A stretch of 64,000 nucleotides of DNA from Uloborus plumipes (Eukaryota > Arthropoda > Arachnida > Araneae > Uloboridae). The notes beneath the pieces were generated by a model. It saw nothing but the letters and a program-made list of their open reading frames with translations, was not told the DNA's origin and did no database searches. Made by a program: the position numbers and the translations under genes. How positions within the stretch are numbered: the first letter of the stretch is position 1; every line of letters begins with the position of its first letter. Positions 44,801-50,800 of this stretch are shown piece after piece. The stretch covers positions 1 to 64,000 of the forward strand of contig JAXGGA010002031.1 of NCBI GenBank assembly GCA_038373865.1, in the 5' to 3' direction.

Positions 44801-47800
44801 TATTTCAAATTTGATGTTGAAAAGGATTTTGATCTTCATTGGTGATGGGGTATATGACTATTTGGACCAGCCTAGTTGAACTCAGATCCTGTTACTGTCT
44901 TTACTATCATAATTGTATTTATATTTGCATGTAACTTGAAATATGCAATAAAATGATAATAACAAAGGTTATCTTAGTTAAAATAATGCGGTTAAGAATT
45001 GAAAGTTTGTAATCATTATAGCTTCAATTTTGCAAATTAACATTCTATTTGCTGTAGTTCTGCCTTTGCCGTGGCTTATGGGCTATAACGTACTGCATAT
45101 TTACAGTCTATACTTCATTTTTTTCAGATCCCTGCTTCTTATGTGGTCCAAAAGCTATTTGCACAGTTCGAAACCATGAAGCACTTTGCAATTGTCCACC
45201 ATCATACACAGGAGATGCTTATGATCACCAGCGTGGCTGTTATGAACTTCCTGGTAAGATTTGATTTATCTTTATTGCTGTCAAGAGAAAATTCCAAATA
45301 ATTATATTTTACGCTGAACTGGATTTTCCTTGGACAGAACATGAAATAAATAACCTAGCTTATTTTTTTCAGATTATCCAGATCAGGATGTAGATATAAG
45401 AACCAGACCACCACCAACTGAACTACAAGGTAAAGTGATAGAATTTTTTAAAAACAAATGTTTTCGTGGTTAAGGAATATTGGGCAATAATTTTTTCTTG
45501 CAAAAATTAGCGAAGTTGAAGTACATTAGCTCTTTTTGGTACAAAAAATTTGGCAACAATTGAAAAAAAATTGCAAATGATCTCAGTTATTAATCTTATA
45601 AAAATATCTATAAAAATCAATAAATATTCACAATTGTAAAGTAATTCACGTGATTACAAAGTAAAAGACATATTGAATTTAAAAATATATATGTTTTTTA
45701 AATAACCTTTTTAGCCTACTTTCCCGTTAAAAATAAAAGAAAGACGAAAAAAGTATTAAAAGTAGCTTAATGCATCTAAAAAATATCGCCAAGTCCAAAA
45801 AATATCGCCAAGTTAAAAAATATCGCCAAGTCAAAAAAAAATATCGCCAAGTGAAAAAAAATAAAAAGGTAAAATGAATATCGAAAAATTAAAAATTTGA
45901 AAGTAGGGTATTGAGATGGGGAATTTGTGTGTCGGTCGGTCGGTCGGTCGGTCGGTCGGTCGGTCTGTCTGTCCCCCCCTAATAACTTTTGAATGAACAG
46001 TCCGATTTGGACAAACTTTTTTTTGTTGGAAAGATCTCGGCGAGTACAGCTCATTCCCATATTTGATTTTTTGATTTGAACAATTTTTGGTTCAAATTTG
46101 AGCCGTTCAAACAACCGGTCCCGCGATACTAACTTTTTAATGAACAGTCCGATTTGAACAAACTTTTTTTTGTTGGAAAGAACTTTTCAAGGATACTTCA
46201 TTCCCGTATTTATATTTCCGATTTGAACAATTTTTCGTTCAACATTGAACCGCTCAAGCAAGCTGTCACCCCTAATAACTTTTGAGTAAACAGTCCGAAA
46301 AAAAATGACTGACTGTGCAGACGATTTTTTGTTTATTTATTCATTTGTTTTATTGAATTTATTATTATTATTATTATTATTTTTGGCAGACGATTTTTTT
46401 TTGTAACAAAAATGTTTCATTCGCCAGGGCATTTTATTCTTTATTTATATTTAACAACTGGCAACGGATTAAAAGTGAAATTCGAGACATTTTATCAACG
46501 AACGAGTTTTTTTTCTTTTTTTTTTTCTTTCTTTGATAAAATGTGTTTTGATGTACTTTGTACTTTTAATTTTTTTTTGAAAACAATTGAGGAATTTTTC
46601 TACGGAAGAACTGTAACAGTTACATTCTTTAAAAGGTGCGACAAAACTTTATTTATTCATTTATTTACTTTTTATGTGTCTATTTCATCTGATGAGAGGG
46701 GTATATTTTGCTTTTAGAAATCAGCTTCAAGTGCTAAAAAGGTATGTTTGACATAATTTTTAGTCTTAGATAATCAAGAGAATAATGATCAGATGCTAGA
46801 ATGCCGATGTCGATGTACGGGAAAGTAGGCTCGTTTAGTTCTTGACAGAACTTCTTGTTTAATGCATAATTAGAGAAATTATCATTTTGTCAAACACAGA
46901 GCCGTATTGAAGGGGAGGGTTTTTAGTGTTCAAACCCCCTCCGAAATTTTTCAAAACTATTACAAAAATGCTTTTCATAGTTTTTCACTAAAAAAAATAT
47001 TATTGCTATTTTATTTTAATTCTCTTATTTACTTTGAAACTGCATTTGAAAAATGAAATTATCCTTTTTGAGTAATTGTACAAATTAAGCCTCTTCTGCA
47101 GTATTTATTTCTGCGGCTTGGTTCTAAAAGGGCCAATGTCAATTTTTTCACATTCTGTGTTATTTACATCAAAAGTTTCCAATTTAGTAAAACTCTATTT
47201 CTACAAAGGCCAATGTCTATATAATATATAATAATGTATATATTATATATTATATAAATTATTTTATATATTTATATGCATAATATATAATTTATATAAT
47301 ATATAAAAAAATTCATATGATAAAATAATGTTTCTTTACACTAACAATAAACAAATACCAAAAAATAATAATGGGAATCTTGATATAAGAAAGTTATAGC
47401 ATTCTAAAAAATCTCAAATATCTTTCATCGCCTTTTTTTCGAAACTAACATTTTTGACTTAGGCCCTTTTAGAACCAAACCACAGATTTATTTTTTTGTA
47501 GTTATTGCAAACATAATTTCTTAACAATACACATTTTCTTTCAAATTTTTAATATCACTAAAAAAACACCAAAATTCTTCAAAAACACATCTTATGAGTG
47601 TCTTCGTAAGATAGAAATTTTAAAATTATTCCTTCAATTGCTCGTATATGAGTAAACTCATGTATCAAGATTTTTTTTTTCCCTTCATTGAAAAGATGAG
47701 TCATTTTTTACATTTTTCTCGTTAATACCCTTTTAACATCTATTGTAAAAAAGTCAACAGAATATAGGACATGAAATCAAATTTTATTGAATTTATAGAC

Positions 47801-50800
47801 TTCACGAGAGGTAGGTTTGGTAAAACCCTCCCCCAGACAAAGGTCTGGTTACGGCCCTGGTCAAACACCTTGATGAGTTTCCACATTTTTTCCCCTCCAC
47901 ATTTTGTACCACAGGTATATATGACTGGAAATAAAAACGGAAAATGTGTTTAACCATAATGTAAAACATATTTTGTTTTGCCTTCCCTAACAGTTTTAAG
48001 TACAACTTTTATGTATTCTCTTTTAGTTATGTGTCTTGCTGATGGAATGCAAGTATCTATTGCATTGGAACCGTTTGAAGGGGTACTGTATGTGAAAGGC
48101 CATAGCCAAGATCCTGATTGCAGAAGAGTTGTGCATAATCAACGCAGGGAAGTCATCGAATTTAAAGTACGCTTTAACCAGTGTGGACTTGTTCAGAAAA
48201 ATGTAAGTTTTAGTGATGTTTAGTTTTCTCTTACAAAAATTATAATTCAAATTACAGGTGAGTCAGGCTCAATCGGGTCCTGAGTGAGCTTGAGCTCGAG
48301 AACTTAAGATGATTTTAGGCTCAGGGTCATTGTAACATATCAATCATCTGTCTCCATACAAGTACGCTTTTTCTGCAAATTAAACAAATGGATTTTTTTT
48401 CTTATATTACTTCTCTCTAGTGTCAAAGTGCATGACACTTACTACATGGAAGATAGAATTTTTTATTTTAGAATTACTTTTCTGCATTTTCTCTATGCAA
48501 TAAACTTGATACTTTCTTTTTTGAAAAAAAATTAGGATATTTGGATTAATATTTGCCTCACACGAAAATTTAAAAAAATTAAAGCAAAAAATAAATGTAC
48601 CGGTAATTGTAACAGATTTGTTTGCAATTACTATAACAATATATAACATAGTAATTTATCTGAAATTGACATTTTGAGATAATTTCAATCAAATGCTCTT
48701 AATCAATAGAATTCTTTACAAAAAAAATGAATTTTAGTTGATGTAAAATAAAACAGCTGAGACAAATATTTCATTAAACTATGTCAGACTAGTGGACTTA
48801 GTTTTGAGAGTTTTTGTTTGTGCTTGGATTTTGACACAAGAAAATATCCCTCAGGCTCAGTTTGCAAGTTTTCGACTGTTTAAAAGAAGCCCGAACTCAC
48901 CTCTAATACAAATTCCTAAAGTTCATTAATTTTTTTCTACTTCAACTTATACCTAAAAATTAATGTATGTTGATTTGCTCTATCAAGAGAAAGAGATTAA
49001 ACAGCTATAAATCATTTCTTGTATTTTTTAACTCTAATCAGACATATGAGATTAAATAAAGCAGATAATGTGCATTTTAATGCAGATAGCAGCATGAATC
49101 AAATTTCATTACCGTTCAATATTAGGCAAGTGGTGTGTGTACTTTTATTTTTTTTACTTCTCAATAAATATTTTTAATGCAAAGAATTTTTAACTCAACC
49201 TGCATTGAATCATTACTCATTCAAAGTCTTAGATTACTAAAAATATAAATGAAATATTTTACTCATAATTTTAAGACAAATTAAACTGATATATAATCTT
49301 GGGAAAACAAAACCATGTTTTGCATATCACATAGCTAATTATGAATTTTTCCTCTTGTAGGGAGATGCTTCATTCATTTTGGTGATACAAAAGCATCCTA
49401 AACTGATGACTTACAGAGCTAAGGCTTATCACATCAAATGTATCTACAATACTGGTGAAAGGACTATCACTTTAGGATTCAATGTCAGGTAAGGAATCAA
49501 TTACTTTCTTTTGCAGTAGTTCTTCAGCATGTTACAAATGTTCAGAGCATTATTTTGTGTTCTAAAAATCAATTAATCATTTACTACTGTTGAACCTCGT
49601 TGAAACAAACTCCAAAAGACCTTTAAAATCAGTTTGTCTTATCTGAAGAACAATACACCGTAGACCATAAGACTGGGACCTGACATGTGGCATGTCTTAA
49701 CAGTAATGTAGGGATGCAGACTCAACTAGTTACTGAGCTAGTTACAATAATTGGATGACTAATTACAGCTAATTTAGGAACTAATGAAATATTTACATAC
49801 ATTTATGGATTGTGACTAATGGATACCATTGCATCCGGTCCTAATCTGGTACATGGTACTGAAATGCCTTTGTGTCACACTACGCATGTACATATAACAT
49901 CTTGACCACAGCCAAGTTTCATCTGTCTGTTTCCCGTATGTTGTAGGGAAGTTGGCACTGGCACGATGATGCTGGCAGTGCTACTGCACGATCACTCGGG
50001 AAGGCTTGTTGCATAGTTATGTAGGGGCTTGTCCACTAGCTCCCACAGTAATTCATTTTAAGAGTTTGAATTAACAAGGTTCCACAATGTTACATTTATA
50101 TTAAAAATCTTCAGTAATTTATCTTATCAATTTTCATTTATAGCCTCAATAGTCTAGCTTATAGGTAAATATCTTAGTAGATTAGCATAAAATTACCTAT
50201 TAAATATTGTTGGTCCTTTTTCAAACCATTGTAGTATTCCCACATGTATTGCATATAGTATACATTTAGCTGATAATTATAATTCCATCATTATGGAACC
50301 TCCAGCTTATATGCTTCATTATTTTACTCCACAGTATGATCACAACATCTGGCACCATAGCAAACACTGGTCCACCACCAACTTGTGTCATGACCATTTC
50401 CAGTGGTGATGGCAGAGAAGTGACTAGCGCTGAAATTGGAGATGACTTGCTCTTGAGAGTGGACGTGCAACCGGACTGTAAGTTTTAATTAATTCTTTAT
50501 ATGATTCTGCAAGGGTTAAACTAGAAATAACAATAAACTCTTTTGTTACTTCTCATTAGCAATTCGATGTTCATTAGCAAATTGTTTGCTTTCCTGCAAT
50601 TTTAACGCTTGAAGTATGCCTTAACACTTTACTATCCAACCATGTTTTATGTTAAAAATTGCCGAGTATGGAATCTAGTAAATCAGTCTAAGGGGAAGAA
50701 CTCGTATTCTCAGTTTATTTGGTATTTATATCTTTCTGAAATTTGCAAATAGGTTTTAGATGCATCTCCTTTCTTAAAAGGAAAAAATGAGGTAGATGCT

